The position numbers were made by a program, and so were the translations under genes. Shown in pieces: positions 1 to 11,742 of a stretch of DNA of 64,000 nt. Location: assembly GCA_030248195.1 (NCBI GenBank), contig JASAND010028439.1:62001-126000 (forward strand), given 5' to 3'. Below the pieces are notes generated by a model. That model was not told where the DNA came from. It did no database searches and saw only the letters and a program-made list of their open reading frames with translations. The stretch is from Trissonchulus latispiculum (Eukaryota > Nematoda > Enoplea > Enoplida > Ironidae). Numbering within the stretch: the stretch's first letter is position 1; every line of letters begins with the position of its first letter.

Positions 1-340
1 TATATATCCCGAAAGTGAACCTTTTTAATACTTTTTCGCTGCCCGGCCCGGCATGCCACCTGACCGGCCGGCCAAAGCTGGCCTCGGCTATTTTGGCCAA
101 AAACGCTAATTTTGTGTCAGTGCTGCAGGGCTCAGGGAAGAAGCTAGAAACCAGCGATTATTGCATACGAAGCTTTGGGTAAGGTACCATGGAATAGTGA
201 GGGCGATTTTCGATAGCTGGCCGGGATCGTTCAGGCGGCCGGCCCAAAGTTGGTCCGGCCAAATAGCCATTTTGAAAAAATTTAAATATTTCTATTTCTA
301 TTTTCCATTTTGGAAAAATATTTCTGCGACATTCTAAGCT
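1..340. repeat. GGCC-rich subterminal-type repeat
   Basis: Clusters of ggccggcc-type words occur in both orientations around 38-85 and 220-265, separated by AT-rich sequence. This resembles the subterminal repeats of a non-autonomous DNA transposon whose left end would lie outside the window. No terminal repeat or target duplication is visible, so the assignment is weak. Confidence 0.3.
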
Positions 341-691
341 GGTGCTTAGCTTTGTAAATACTTTAAGTTACAAATCTTGTCATTTGAAGTCACTTTAAGT
401 CACAAATCAAATACCATATGTGTAAAGGTTTTGAACTATGAAATGTAGAGTTTGACGTAATGACTTGCGCCACTCGCATAATTTAACTACCGTCACGATA
501 TGTATAAATGTATTAGAAATACTGATCCCCTCACTATAATAACTTTGTTCAGATCAGTTATAACTTTTATCAACTACCAATGAAACAATAATACACTGAA
601 CTTCTAGAATTAATTACCTGCGTGATTGGTACAATTCTGCGTTCTCGAACAGTTCCGGATTATGGGATCAGGATAAGTACACTCGTGGCCG

Positions 692-876
692 CTAGACAAA
701 TCTAGATCCAATGGAAATGGGATTCTGTTGTTGCAGCCCACTGCAATTGGAAGCTGTGAACGGAGCAAATTCAAAATGACAGACCAAAGGCATAGGAGTG
801 GTCGGCAGAGGCAGTAGTGGAGGGGCTGGAGGTGGCGACAACAATCGCTCGGGCCTGTAGTCCATGCTCGGCTGTC
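692..876 (-). CDS. Terminal coding exon with proline-rich tail
   Basis: This is the last exon of a minus-strand gene. A good acceptor (tttaatgattttag) precedes it and it ends in a stop at 692-694. It encodes a Pro-rich stretch (LLSPPPAPPLLPLP) followed by a short tail with two cysteines. It joins in phase to the exon at 989-1255: the single base G before that exon's donor completes a glycine codon here, and the joined frame is open. A longer frame runs straight through the intron, but it loses the Pro-rich tail. The parent gene is not identified; the upstream exon has a weak tyrosine-kinase-like signature. Confidence 0.5.
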
Positions 877-988
877 CTAAAATCATTAAAAATTAAATCA
901 TTAAAAATCAGAAACCTTGAAAGGCTTGAAAATGCATAAATTAATGCAACTGTTTCAAACTGTGTTTTAAAACAAAACATATGTATAC

Positions 989-1255
989 CAAAACAATCTT
1001 TAGGTGAACGACAGGTGATTTTAGAGGAATCTTTGAGAACCTCGCAACAGGAGGTGTTCAGTTGCTTCAGATTAGGAAAAAACTCATCAAACAATTTAGG
1101 TGGTTTCAAATCAGACGTATTTGCACGCAAAGTTCCATATCTCATAAATGAATTGACATATGTTTTAGGGAATTTAGAATGGTCCACGTTTTTGGACATG
1201 TAAACGTATATCCAGCACACACGCAAATCAGACATTTTTCCAGCAAGGTTGATGT
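989..1255 (-). CDS. Internal coding exon, possibly end of a kinase-like domain
   Basis: The exon is 267 bp, with acceptor ttttcag and donor G|GTATAC, and both flanking introns are phase 1. It begins with residues around MSDLRVCW, which could correspond to the last helix of a tyrosine kinase domain (family pattern L-M-x-x-C-W). About 70 unfamiliar residues follow, including a Phe/Asp-rich segment and a CC pair. It splices in frame to 692-876. Kinase-like pseudogene pieces lie upstream on the same strand at 3.7-4.1 kb, so one gene may once have spanned both. The usual Arg-Pro after the Cys-Trp is missing, so the kinase link is inference. What is seen is the splice phase and the open frame. Confidence 0.45.
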
Positions 1256-1324
1256 CTGAAAACACCTCGGTACAAATAAAACGAAGTTAGTAAAAGTATA
1301 TACCAGAATGATTCATCAACGAAA

Positions 1325-1592
1325 AAACGAAAAAAGGCTGTTAACATCAACAAAAACATCAACCAAAAATTTGCAAAAATTTTCAAAATTTTGCCCGATT
1401 TTCCCGAAAAATTAAACATTTTACCTAAAAAACTCTGGGAAATTTTTTGAAATATTACTGTAAAAACTACTTTTTTCAGGCTATTTTTGGTTATACCTTG
1501 GCCATGTTTTCGTTACCCCTTGTCCCCGACGTAAATAGGGCTTGTACCTTGTCCGGGTTGGGGGGGGCTTGGACCCCCCGCGTTAACCTATG
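1325..1592 (-). mobile_element. Truncated inverted copy of the 2319-2777 transposon
   Basis: Read on the minus strand this segment starts cataggttaacgcgggg and stays very similar to 2319 onward for about 270 bp, including the G/C runs, the ggacaaggtacaagccct word and the cgggaaaatcgggca word. The other end is missing. It lies in the intron-sized gap upstream of the 989-1255 exon. Confidence 0.7.
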
Positions 1593-2155
1593 ATTACAAC
1601 ACTCCACGGAAGAACTGGCTTTTCCTTATAGGATGTATTTGGGAATGGAAAAGCATACGATATACTGAAATCAACATAATTAAAAATGAATCACATAGCT
1701 GGTTCATTTCTTAAGCAAAGCATTCAAACTTGACTGCTACTTTTGCTTTCACTACAGAATATTTTCTGTACTACACCTTACCAGATAACAGTAAAACATT
1801 TACATATTACTTTTAATTCAAGCACAGCTCAACTTCATCATAGCTTGGACTGACATTTATGGCATTAATAAAAATCACTTTCCCGATCCCTGAGATTATA
1901 TAAAAAGTTTTCCATCATTTGAAGCTAGGTTCGAACCACCACTGCAAAAAGCAGAATTCACCGTTAGCTGCACTTTTGCAATTTTTACAGGCTGTATGAA
2001 CCACTTTAACATTGTCATGCTATAATGACGTAATGCCTACTTAACTTTTGCGTAGAACCAACTGTTGAAAATTTCCTTAGAAGAAATAAATGCATAAGCA
2101 CAACTCTAAAATGTGTTTGTCTACATAACTTCTAGATAAGTTTAGTTACATACCA

Positions 2156-2244
2156 CTAATCCAACTCGAGATCATCTGGAAGCATCGATGGCTCAGATTC
2201 AGTATGAGCAATTCGAAGCCATTCAAATAGAGAACCATACTGAT
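2156..2244 (-). CDS. Candidate terminal exon (copy 1)
   Basis: An acceptor (aaaaataattttag) is followed by an open frame of 28 codons ending in TAG. The peptide begins with QYGSLFEWL and ends in an acidic DDLELD. The duplicate at 10259-10347 keeps the frame and stop, with one Glu to Gln change. In a second frame the exon could instead splice onward through a strong GTATGT donor to 989-1255 in compatible phase, giving a hydrophobic peptide, so its role as last exon is not certain. The parent gene is not recognised. Confidence 0.4.
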
Positions 2245-2318
2245 CTAAAATTATTTTTAGTATTTTACAATAGATTACACTTAATTAATATATACGATGT
2301 GTATACAAGATTTATGAG

Positions 2319-2777
2319 CATAGGTTAACGCGGGGGGGGGGGGTCTGGGGGGGTCCAAGCCCCCCCAACCCGGACAAGGTACAAGCCCTATCGCCGTCGG
2401 GGACAAGGGGTAACGAAAAAATGGGCAAGGGGTAAGCAAAAACAGCCGGAAAACATTAGTTTTTACAGTAAAATTTCAAAAAATTTCCGGCTTCGCCGGA
2501 ATTTTTTAGCTCAAAAGTTTAATTTTTCGGGAAAATCGGGCAACATTTTAAAATTTTTCCCAAAAATTGAAGATTTTTTGCAAATTTTGCTAATTTTAAT
2601 AAACTTTTTTAATTTAATAATAATTTAATAATAATTTTAATAAACTTTTTCGAAAAATTTTACAAATTTTTTCTTGAGGTAAAAGCCCCCCCCCGAAAAT
2701 TTTTGCTCAAGGTACAAGCCCCCTCAAAATTTTTTGGGGACAAGCCCCCCCAGGACCCGACCCTATGTTAATGTATG
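2319..2777 (+). mobile_element. hAT-like MITE with 8-bp TSD and empty-site proof
   Basis: A 459-bp insertion flanked by the 8-bp direct repeat TTTATGAG (2311-2318 and 2778-2785). The duplicated locus has a single TTTATGAG at 10414-10421 and no insertion. The ends are inverted and imperfect: CATAGGTTAACG against CATACATTAACATAGGG. The interior has long G and C runs and no coding capacity. An 8-bp duplication fits hAT; the superfamily is inference, while the insertion boundaries are seen directly. Confidence 0.85.
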
Positions 2778-3031
2778 TTTATGAGTAATATTCAATGAAT
2801 ATTTGTTGGTATGAACAAATTATTAATTAATTAGGCAAAGTTGGACAAACGTACAAACATCAGAAATAAGCTTATAAGAATTGCCTACATTTGGTATTGT
2901 TGCTTGTAAGCAAATATGAAAAGCTGCTAGTCAATTCTTTGGTATTTTATTAAATACACGCAGAAATAATTTATCTTACGCTTGTCAAATACGGCTTGTA
3001 GAAACCCGATAGAGATTCCCAAATAGCATAT

Positions 3032-3148
3032 TCACATAGACTTATGATCTTCAAGTCCACCACCATTGTCGCGAATTTCATCCGACAGTGCCCAGAGTGC
3101 CTGATTAAATTCCTGCAACTTATCATGAAACTTTTGAATAGGTTCTGG
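3032..3148 (-). CDS. Candidate 38-aa exon (copy 1)
   Basis: An open frame after an AG (ttaag|CCAGAA) encodes a helical, charged peptide containing FHDKLQEFNQALWALSDE and ends in TGA, or at a GTGAAT donor just before it. The duplicate at 10668-10784 keeps the frame with about one residue changed. Composition is typical of real coding sequence. The family is unknown, and the splice phase does not match the 2156-2244 exon, so the two may belong to different genes. Confidence 0.35.
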   Translation of the reverse strand, partial: PEPIQKFHDKLQEFNQALWALSDEIRDNGGGLEDHKSM

Positions 3149-3668
3149 CTTAACTTAAACCATTGAATGAAACTTCGTTGATATGCAGAAAATTATAGTG
3201 AATTTGTTTATACTGATTCGCGCTGGTCAAATATTGTATTTATATTTCCGCTGACGTCAATTGACTAATTGTACCTACTGTAAATGAAAGAATGACTTAC
3301 CTTACAATTTGATAAGATTTTAACGAAGTATGGATAATTTCTATTGAATAAACCTGGAGAGCATTCTAAATTGACGTCAGAATGCTACGACCATAAATGT
3401 ACAACAGCTACTTTGGGTTTTATTCAGACGAATGAAATTTGGTCATATAGTATTGAATTAAACTTGAGCAAAATGAGAAATAACGTAAAAAAGAATTTAA
3501 ATGCAGTATTGCAAATTACGATTTTATTAAAATATTTTCGATTTTCCTTATCACATTGTATTTTACATCATACTGAATTAGACATCAAACTGAATTGGGC
3601 ATCAAACCGACTAAAACTCAGTCTGATTCGATCGTCAAACTGAAACGGTCGTCAAAATGCGGATTATT

Positions 3669-4101
3669 TTACTGTTCTGCTACCTTGCAAAGGAAATGTT
3701 TTTGATCTTCGAAACCCTGGTAAGGTTTTTCTCTCGGAAAAGGCTCATTATGAACCTTCGGCACAGCGAGGGCGAAGTGACAGGCCAGGAAAATAGGGTA
3801 GATTTGATTCAGAAGTTTGCAATCCGCAGGAAGAACTAAATCTGGCATAAATGGGAATGATATCAGCACATCTCCGTCGATGAAAACATTCCCGGCATTG
3901 GATTGTAGTTGGAATACACTCAGAGTGCGATGAAGCCATGGCATATTTTTCAGCGGAAATTCCTCCAAAAGCTGAAATACTCCCATAGTAATCGATGAGC
4001 GCCGGCTTCGTACTAGCATCGTGGCTGATCAATATACCTTCCGTCGTTAGGTTTCGAAAAGCATATCCTTTATCTAGGAAGGCTGAGGTAATCTTCACCA
4101 T
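3669..4101 (-). pseudogene. Tyrosine-kinase-like (pseudokinase) remnant, copy 1
   Basis: Two overlapping frames together resemble the C-lobe of a tyrosine kinase. The first has a catalytic-loop-like segment GYAFRNLTTEGILIS where active kinases have HRDLxxxN, followed by ALIDYYG where DFG would lie. The second frame continues with EEFPLKNMPW (family: P-I/L-x-W-M-A-P-E), an SNAGNVF segment where SDVWSFG is expected, and EKPYQGFEDQ like the kPYqG segment after it. The HRD His and Asp and the DFG Phe are replaced, so even an intact product would be a pseudokinase. The frame change falls in the activation loop and occurs in both duplicate copies, so it predates the duplication. A donor-like AAG|GTAGC ends the second part. 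Family assignment is inference from spaced motifs. Confidence 0.45.
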
Positions 4102-4806
4102 TTGGATGTTAAATCATTTCAATAAGAAAGCCCTGACAGCAGAACATCAAGTAAACCTACAGAATCCGCTTTTTACGCAGGCAGTGTAGAAATATTTTGA
4201 TAAATGCCGGAGGACAAATACATTAGTCAGGTTTTCAACTTTGTAAACCAGTGGTGTTGGATGTAAATGTTGAGATAAGGTCTTCCTAGTGTACACCAAA
4301 AATTCTTGTTGATATAAGAAATTTGAAATTCTGATAAAGCAATTTTATCACATACAGTTCAAAGATTTTTGGGAACATATTATTGATTTCAAGTTTTGAA
4401 GCGCCATCAGCATTCATCAACGCTGTAACTAAGTGTGCGTACAACAGTCTGTATACTGACAACGTCCGTCTAAGCAAAAGTGATAGAAGGAAGCGTTTGA
4501 AAAGACGGATTTTTGCGAATCTTTTCTGACTCCGCTAGTCCCACCATTTGTAAACTAAAATTGCTTTAAAGTAAAGTTGCGTCTACTGCCAACTTCCAGA
4601 AGCAGAACAAGTTGAGCTTTCAATTGCTGTACTGTTCCGTTTTCATTTTGCCAATTCTCATACATTCTTCATTTGCATTCATAAACTGGTCAAATGACTG
4701 GCAAAATAAGTTAGAGCTTAATACTTATTTATTTATTGTTAGCACTTATTTTATTTTAATTAATTTTATTTAATTATTAGATTGCTATGTCAACTTCGGT
4801 TTAATG

Positions 4807-4975
4807 AATTGTCTTATGTGTACGCCTGAATTCCCAAACCAGCCCTATTCACCGGCTATCAAATCGTATAAGGTCTTATTCATGGTACAGCAATTGCCTT
4901 ATGTGTACGCCAGAATTCCGAAACCAACCCTATTCACCGGCTATCAAATCTTATAAGGTCTTATTAATGTTCAGA
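4807..4975 (+). repeat. 85-bp tandem duplication
   Basis: Two diverged units start at 4807 and 4892 (both aattg.cttatgtgtacgcc). The matching place in the second large duplicate has only one unit. The right unit carries a base change that creates a stop in the minus-strand exon candidate ending at 4938. Confidence 0.85.
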
Positions 4976-5073
4976 AATTGTATGTATTCTATATCAACAA
5001 CAGCTTCAAGGGCGCTTGGAACGTTAATGTGATCGAACTCAACAGGGACTGTTTGGCTATGAAACGAAGCTGG
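4938..5073 (-). CDS. Candidate exon (copy 1), damaged
   Basis: A strong acceptor (ttgttgttgacttcacag) is followed by about 45 open codons containing VPVEFDHINVPSALEA and ending near a GCCG|GTGAAT donor. The duplicate (12495-12630) is open to the donor. Here the codon after LNINKTL is TAA instead of TAC, so this copy is damaged. No family is recognised. Confidence 0.35.
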
Positions 5074-5846
5074 CTGTGAAGTCAACAACAATAAAGAATG
5101 CACGTGGGTTGCAATGCATCCGCTTGACGCGGTATACAATCAACTTAGCCGGGATATTTCAACAACAATGGCAGCAGGAGCAGCAGCAGCAGCAACAACA
5201 TCAACTACACATGCAATGTTAGTAAAACGCACGACAGCTAGCCAGCTCTACGATGAATTCTGGGTGGTCTAAACAAGCAAAATTCTATGACAGTAATATG
5301 AGACAGTAACGGGTATAAGGTCCCATCCAGACCACCTACCAGCAACCATACCTTATTACACCGGCCGAAACAGACTTCTGATGTAATCATGCAACATTTA
5401 ATTTAATTTAATCCTTGAATACTCAATAATAATTTCTTTCATACATTTTTGGACTAAATTTTACAAACAATATCAGTGTCTTTTTGCGGATTCGGGAGCC
5501 ACAACCTTCAAGTGCTGACGAGGGGGGGGGTTGACATTTGTTTAACTATTTATAATCTTTTATAATGTCATTTATAATAATTTAATATTGAAATCGAAAA
5601 CATTGCTGAATGCTGAAAAATACAACCAAAAGTCTAGAGTATTAGCAGTGTTGAACCATAAAACATATATCCCATCTCCCTCGCTGTCTTCAGCTTCTTA
5701 AGCTTTGGACAAAATTAATTTTTAGCACCCCTTCGTTTTGTCTTGGTGCGTTTAAGTTTGGAGCTTGGAGGTGGCGTATTTTCCACAAGAACCTCGGTGC
5801 AAGGCAACCTAGACTTTTCTGTCGACACACCTGCTATTTCCCGGCA

Positions 5847-6224
5847 TTACGCAGACTTTTCTTCTCCATCTCCGCCTGGGTTTTCACTTCGGCTAAGATC
5901 GTCAGAATATCCTTTGTTTGACGGGAAAGTGTAACAGAGCCTTTGCTTCCATACGGCACTAGTGTGTCTGGATTGTGGGTGTTGACTGCATAAATACTTA
6001 AGATTCAGGCATGGAAACCCGCGCATGATCCCACATTTCCCAATGTCGGCGTACAGTCCGTTTCTCAAAAAATCCTTTTTTATGGCAGGGTCTGTCATTG
6101 CGGATATATTCATGAGCATATATCGAAGGGTTTCCGTAACAGAAGAGAAAGACTTTGTGGAATACCTACGAAACATAGGCAAGACCAGAACTAATAATAA
6201 TAAGTAATCAAATTTGAACAGCAT
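5847..6224 (-). pseudogene. Decayed PC4-like conserved gene (first relic)
   Basis: It encodes a domain with DIGKCGIMRGFPCLNLKY, then in a second frame a GSVTLSRQTKDILTIL segment. The same two blocks in the same order are found at 28.9-29.4 kb on +. Layout and spacing (basic beta segment, then K-G-x-x-L-S and an amphipathic helix) are reminiscent of the single-strand-DNA-binding PC4/p15 fold, but similarity is faint and this is inference. A frameshift separates the blocks. The gene sits in the part of copy 1 that copy 2 lacks. An alternative is an unassigned accessory gene of a Polinton. Confidence 0.4.
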
Positions 6225-7348
6225 TTTGTATGTGTAACTTTACTGAAAAGATTGTGAAAGCCTTGAACAGAGCTCGTGTGTTGCTTACTTTTAAAAAGAT
6301 GATAGTTAAAATGAATTAAGTTAAGAAAATAAAAATTAATGTTTCATTCCAGCTATTTTAATCTTACTGCCAATTCGAGGTCCATGCCTGAACGAAGGAA
6401 CAAATTTCACTGAATCTTCTGGCAGCAATGTGGCTGGTTACCTCTTATGAAAGCGATTTTGACAGACTTTTAAGGAGGTATAATTTTGACAAAAATCAAA
6501 CATAACCTGTAACTACTTAAAAATATTGAATTTACTCGCATTTTCTCATGTCATTTGTTTAGTAACAAATTATATATTCATGATTGTCTAAAAGCCGATT
6601 CTTTATAAGTGAAAGTAAAAAATAATATTTACAGCAAAAGCTGGCAATATTATCAAGTCAGCTCGACGGATTTAATGCTCAATTAAAACATTGAGCATTA
6701 AAAATCTTACTATGCATCTATCAAAAGATATTGAGTACACAAACCTAGCAAAATTCCGCAGATTAAACTTAACAAAAGTTTATTGACGACATTCCGTGGA
6801 AAATATTGAAGCTAAAACCCAGACAACCGGTTTCCAGCCAAATGAGAAAATTTTCGTGGAATGTTTTATCGCTTAAAACTGATGACTAGTTCCGGTAAAT
6901 CGATTTAAAGGCGAGTATGTTTTATATGTATTAAATGTGTGAAACTTCATAGTTAAGGCACGGCAGTCCAATGTTATGCCAATAATGTTATGCCAATGTT
7001 ATGTTAAGGCCTTTACTAGAAAGCTGTGAAAGCGTGTTAATGATGAAAACGAAAAACTTTAGCCTTACCGTGTGTGATTTCTGACAAAGTCTATAGTCGT
7101 AAAAGATATCAGGGCTTGTGTTCAGCAGACATTTAAAAAAGGATTACACCACTGAGCAAGTTGAACTTCTGAAGAGAAAACAAGAGACTGCTTGTATGAG
7201 CTGACTTTTTCTTGGTTACATAGTGATTTGTATCTTGTTGTTTTCAAGGTTTATTTTTAAGCCGTTATCTTGGTGAGCTTCCTACAAAACACTAATTGTT
7301 TTGCTGAAAATTTTCAAAAGGTAGGTCAGAAATGGGAGCCACTTTATT

Positions 7349-7630
7349 ATGAATAAGTTTGAATTCTTCTGGTCTCTTACCCGTATATTACCATTTGGAA
7401 GCAACAGAATTTTGTTTTTGATAAATATTTTTCGCAACTACTTTTTTGAGAGGCTGTTCAGTTACCGAATTCATCCTGACTTCTACATTGACTTGATCAA
7501 CGATATCACGACTTGTATACAACACCTTCTAGCTAATGTATTCACTGACCATGTTTTAACAGAAAAGATTATATTTACCTACCATTCAGCTACCACGTTT
7601 GATTTTTTTACAACTCCAGAAAACAACTGA
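7349..7630 (+). CDS. Hypothetical 93-aa ORF, copy 1
   Basis: An ATG-to-TGA frame of 93 codons, rich in Phe and Ile, is repeated without change at 13077-13358. Conservation here simply follows the near-identical duplicated block, so it is weak evidence for coding. No domain, signal or splice context is recognised. Confidence 0.2.
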   Translation: MNKFEFFWSLTRILPFGSNRILFLINIFRNYFFERLFSYRIHPDFYIDLINDITTCIQHLLANVFTDHVLTEKIIFTYHSATTFDFFTTPENN

Positions 7631-7994
7631 AGGTAGAACGTTAAAATATCAGCTTGTTATAATATGTTATAATGTTACAACACGTTATAATATGTAAATT
7701 TGTGTTGATTACTTTGTCAGATGTTCTTTGCCATTACAAGTCTTTTATCAGTTGAAATACCACTCAAAGGAGATATAGTGCTCGAAGTCTCTCTTAATCA
7801 AAACAAACTCCAGAACCACAAAGCTGAACAACTGGAAAGTCAGAGCACCGTGCACTTGGGATCAACTATCAAATAAACAAAATCTGCAGCAAGATTTGGT
7901 TTAGGATGAATGGGCTAACTTGGTCATACAGCTACCAACGCCCTACGATTGATATAGTTTGTGTTCACCAATATAAATCCCTTGGAACAAAATG

Positions 7995-10028
7995 GTATTA
8001 ACAAAATTATTACAAAAGGACCATCTCAAACCAACAGAATTCGAAAATGTATTCCTCAGCACGGGAACGGAGTATCAGTTGAAGACGTGGGACTTCTTTT
8101 CATGTCTCCATGTGCAAGATGTGCAATGTTGGCTTGTCCAGAGCATCGAGAAATGTCGCCTGAAAAATTATTTACTGCCCGACCCGCAGATATTTTCAAG
8201 TTTTGGTTTTTTGGAGACTCATTACATGAATACTGAACTTTGACATGCAATGTAGTATTATTTAGATGTAATTAAATTAATTGTAGTGCTTTAGATAATG
8301 TCAGATAAGAAAATCATTCAGTTGACCAGAGATGTTAACGCAGTTTCTCTTGATAAAGCTAAGTCGAGGGGTGTAAAATATTTTCCCACAACCATCCATA
8401 ACTGTGGAAGAGTTGAAAATGGTCATGTTACAGAAATTTTGATATGCCTCGCCACTCTGATCAACTACATCAAACTAACGCAAGCCAGCTTTACCATCAG
8501 TGTATACCAGTTACAATATCGTTTCCACTGATGGTAAGCTATGATTAAATGCGAAAACGTTCCTGGCATGCCTCAAATCATTGATTTTTACCTTTGCGGC
8601 GGGACTCACAGATCCAAAACTATACTTCTATCTAATCATTACAGATGTTCTCGAATTGGGTTTCTCTTTCTTCTGTTCATCTGTCTTTTCAAATTCGGCA
8701 AATCTGGTTCTTTATGTTGGAGGCAATTTTGGAGTAAGAATGGACTATTCTCTTGGCCTATTAGTTGCTCCACAATGTGCTGACGTTTTGTACTCAGGCT
8801 CTTGCGGGAAAAGTCCACTGTTCCTTTTTCCAGGGTTCATAAAACGGGATTCTACAAAGAAGCTGCTGAAAGATACAATGGATATCTGGGAAACTAAGGT
8901 CTTGGACACTAAATGGTTTGAAGTTTTAACAAGTACTACTTGCTGACGGAATTAATATATAGTTCAAAATTATTGATGATTATCTATTGTTTTTGCTTAT
9001 TAAAAGTAGCTTTGTTTCTCTTTGCGATGCTACTTATGACCTAATATAAGCGTATGCTAAGGTTTTTGCAGTAGCTGTAGTCATTCAAATTATTGACTAC
9101 TCTCGAAATGACCAACGCTTTGCGGCGTAAAAATGTAGTGCTGGTTTTGTGCGGAGAACCAGTTCTGAGGTCTCTGATAGGCACTCCCCGTCGAATACCC
9201 AAATTTACAAGTACTAAACAAAGGGTTAATAGGAGTTTGAGCCATTCTTTATGAACAGGCATCTAAATTTATATATGGGTTATATGTTAAAATCTGTGTA
9301 ATGGCTGTTATATTTTAGGCTTAGTCAATGCAATTAATCGCAGAAGTGGATGGAAATAGCATTGAATTCAGTTGGCTTGAAGGATTTTGGAGATATCCCA
9401 CTGGAAGGAGCTGCAGCAGTGTTAACAGGGCCAAATACAATACATGAATTTTTTCTAAAATTCGGGCAGCTGTCGCCTTTTCACATCTATGGTCGGATCA
9501 GAAAAATGCTGGTAGCTACGCTCTTTCAATGTCGGCAAACATGTCGTCATTTAATCAGGTGGCTTCCACATGCAACAGTTTTTTTTCACAGTTTTGGAAG
9601 TGATTATTGTCAGTCAGCCAACCTATGTTGTGGCAAAAATGATTTTCACAGAGACAGCTTATGGAAGAAGTATTGGAGATCCACAATATTTTCGTATACT
9701 AAGCCTCTGAATCTGAAATGGAAAAATTTTCTAGAAGATTTGCGCTACCTCCGTTCCTGTGTGACAGAAACTTAGAAATTGAAGAATGGTAGTGTATTGT
9801 TTAAATCCGTTAAATTATTGACATTTTCATTAATAACATACTGTGTGCATGGTAGAATTTTATCAAAATTATTCGAAAGTATTTCTTTCTTACTCTTATG
9901 AAAAAGTCTTGGAAATTTAGCTAGCTTCTTTCTGTGCAGAAACCTTGGCTTTCAAAATTAGCTATCAGACAAGACACATTAGATTTATATATAGATATGC
10001 AAATTAGATTTTGACTATGACTATTTCA
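7995..10028. other. Unique spacer between duplicates with exon-like fragments
   Basis: This stretch is single-copy in the window. Several short open frames lie on + (8298-8531, 8581-8946, 9344-9775). The best candidate follows an acceptor (gcaattaatcgcag) at 9343 and reads KWMEIALNSVGLKDFGDI for about 45 residues before composition degrades. None matches a family I know. They may be decayed exons of one gene. Confidence 0.25.
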
Positions 10029-10258
10029 ACCACTGCAAAAAGCAGAATTCACCGTTAGCTGCACTTTTGCAATTTTTACAGGCTGTATGAACCACTTTAA
10101 CATTGTCATGCTATAATGACGTAATGCCTACTTAACTTTTGCGTAGAACCTAATACATAATTAACAGTTGAAAATTTCCTTAGAAGAAATAAATGCATAA
10201 GCACAACTCTAAAATGTGTTTGTCTACATAACTTCTAGATAAGTTTAGTTACATACCA

Positions 10259-10347
10259 CTAATCCAACTGGAGATCATCTGGAAGCATCGATGGCTCAGA
10301 TTCAGTATGAGCAATTCGAAGCCATTCAAATAGAGAACCATACTGAT
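10259..10347 (-). CDS. Candidate terminal exon (copy 2)
   Basis: Duplicate of 2156-2244 with the same acceptor, length and TAG stop; one Glu codon reads Gln. Retained openness after divergence is mild support for coding. Confidence 0.4.
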
Positions 10348-10667
10348 CTAAAATTATTTTTAGTATTTCACAATAGATTACACTTAATTAATATATACGA
10401 TGTGTATACAAGATTTATGAGTAATATTCAATGAATATTTGTTGGTATGAACAAATTATTAATTAATTAGGCAAAGTTGGACAAACGTACAAACATCAGA
10501 AATAAACTTATAAGAATTGCCTACATTTGGTATTGTTGCTTGTAAGCAAATATGAAAATCTGCTAGTCAATTCTTTGGTATTTTATTAAATACACGCAGA
10601 AATAATTTATCTTACGCTTGTCAAATACGGCTTGTAGAACCCCGATAGAGATTCCCAAATAGCATAT

Positions 10668-10784
10668 TCACATAGACTTATGATCTTCAAGTCCACCACC
10701 ATTGTCGCGAATTTCATCCGACAGTGCCCAGAGTGCCTGATTAAATTCCTGCAACTTATCATGAAACTTTTGAATAGTTTCTGG
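10668..10784 (-). CDS. Candidate 38-aa exon (copy 2)
   Basis: Duplicate of 3032-3148 with the same frame and end; one Pro codon reads Thr near its start. The family is unknown. Confidence 0.35.
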   Translation of the reverse strand, partial: PETIQKFHDKLQEFNQALWALSDEIRDNGGGLEDHKSM

Positions 10785-11303
10785 CTTAACTTAAGCCATT
10801 GAATGAAACTTCGTTGATATGCAGAAAATTATAGTGAATTTGTTTATACTGATTCGCGCTGGTCAAATATTGTATTTATATTTCCGCTGACGTCAATTGA
10901 CTAATTGTACTGTAAATGAAAGAATGACTTACCTTACAATTTGATAAGATTTTAACGAAGTATGGATAATTTCTATTGAATAAACCTGGAGAGCATTCTA
11001 AATTGACGTCAGAATGCTACGACCATAAATGTACAACAGCTACTTTGGGTTTTATACAGACGGATGAAATTTGGTCATATAGTATTGAATTAAACTTGAG
11101 CAAAATGAGAAATGACGTAAAAAAGAAGAATTTAAATGCAGTATTGCAAATTACGATTTTATTAAAATATTTTCGATTTTCCTTATCAAATTGTATTTTA
11201 CATCATACTGAATTAGACATCAAACTGAATTGGGCATCAAACCGACTAAAACTCAGTCTGATTCGATCGTCAAACTGAAACGGTCGTCAAAATGCGGATT
11301 ATT

Positions 11304-11742
11304 TTACTGTTCTGCTACCTTGCAAAGGAAATGTTTTTGATCTTCGAAACCCTGGTAAGGTTTTTCTCTCGGAAAAGGCTCATTATGAACCTTCGGCACA
11401 GCGAGGGCGAAGTGACAGGCCAGGAAAACAGGGTAGATCTGATTCAGAAGTTTGCAACCCGCAGGAAGAACAAAATCTGGCATAAATGGGAATGATATCA
11501 GCACATCTCCGTCGATGAAAACATTCCCGGCATTGGATTGTAGTTGGAATACACTCAGAGTGCGATGAAGCCATGGCATATTTTTCAGAGGAAATTCCTC
11601 CAAAAGCTGAAATACTCCCATAGTAATCGATGAGCGCCGGCTTCGTACTAGCATCGTGGCTGATCAATATACCTTCCGTCGTTAAGTTTCGAAAAGCATA
11701 TCCTTTATCTAGGAAGGCTGAGGTAATCTTCACCATTTGCAT
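11304..11742 (-). pseudogene. Tyrosine-kinase-like remnant, copy 2
   Basis: Duplicate of 3669-4101. It shows the same replaced catalytic-loop and DFG-like positions and the same frame change between the ALIDYYG block and the FPLKNMPW block, so the lesion is shared. Confidence 0.45.

Larger units (their letters stand above)
1938..7994 (+). repeat. Segmental duplication, copy 1
   Basis: Blocks 1938-5352 and 7192-7994 recur in the same order and orientation at 10029-12909 and 12920-13722. The first block differs by roughly 1 percent by eye and the second by about one base in 800. Copy 1 holds three things copy 2 lacks: a 459-bp transposon (2319-2777), a second 85-bp unit near 4.8-4.97 kb, and the stretch 5353-7191. 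Exon-like sequence within it lies on the minus strand. Confidence 0.92.

Noticed and set aside
771..1265. 164-codon continuous frame as a single exon
   Set aside because: The spliced version (989-1255 to 692-876) has matching phase and good GT/AG sites and gives the more protein-like Pro-rich tail.
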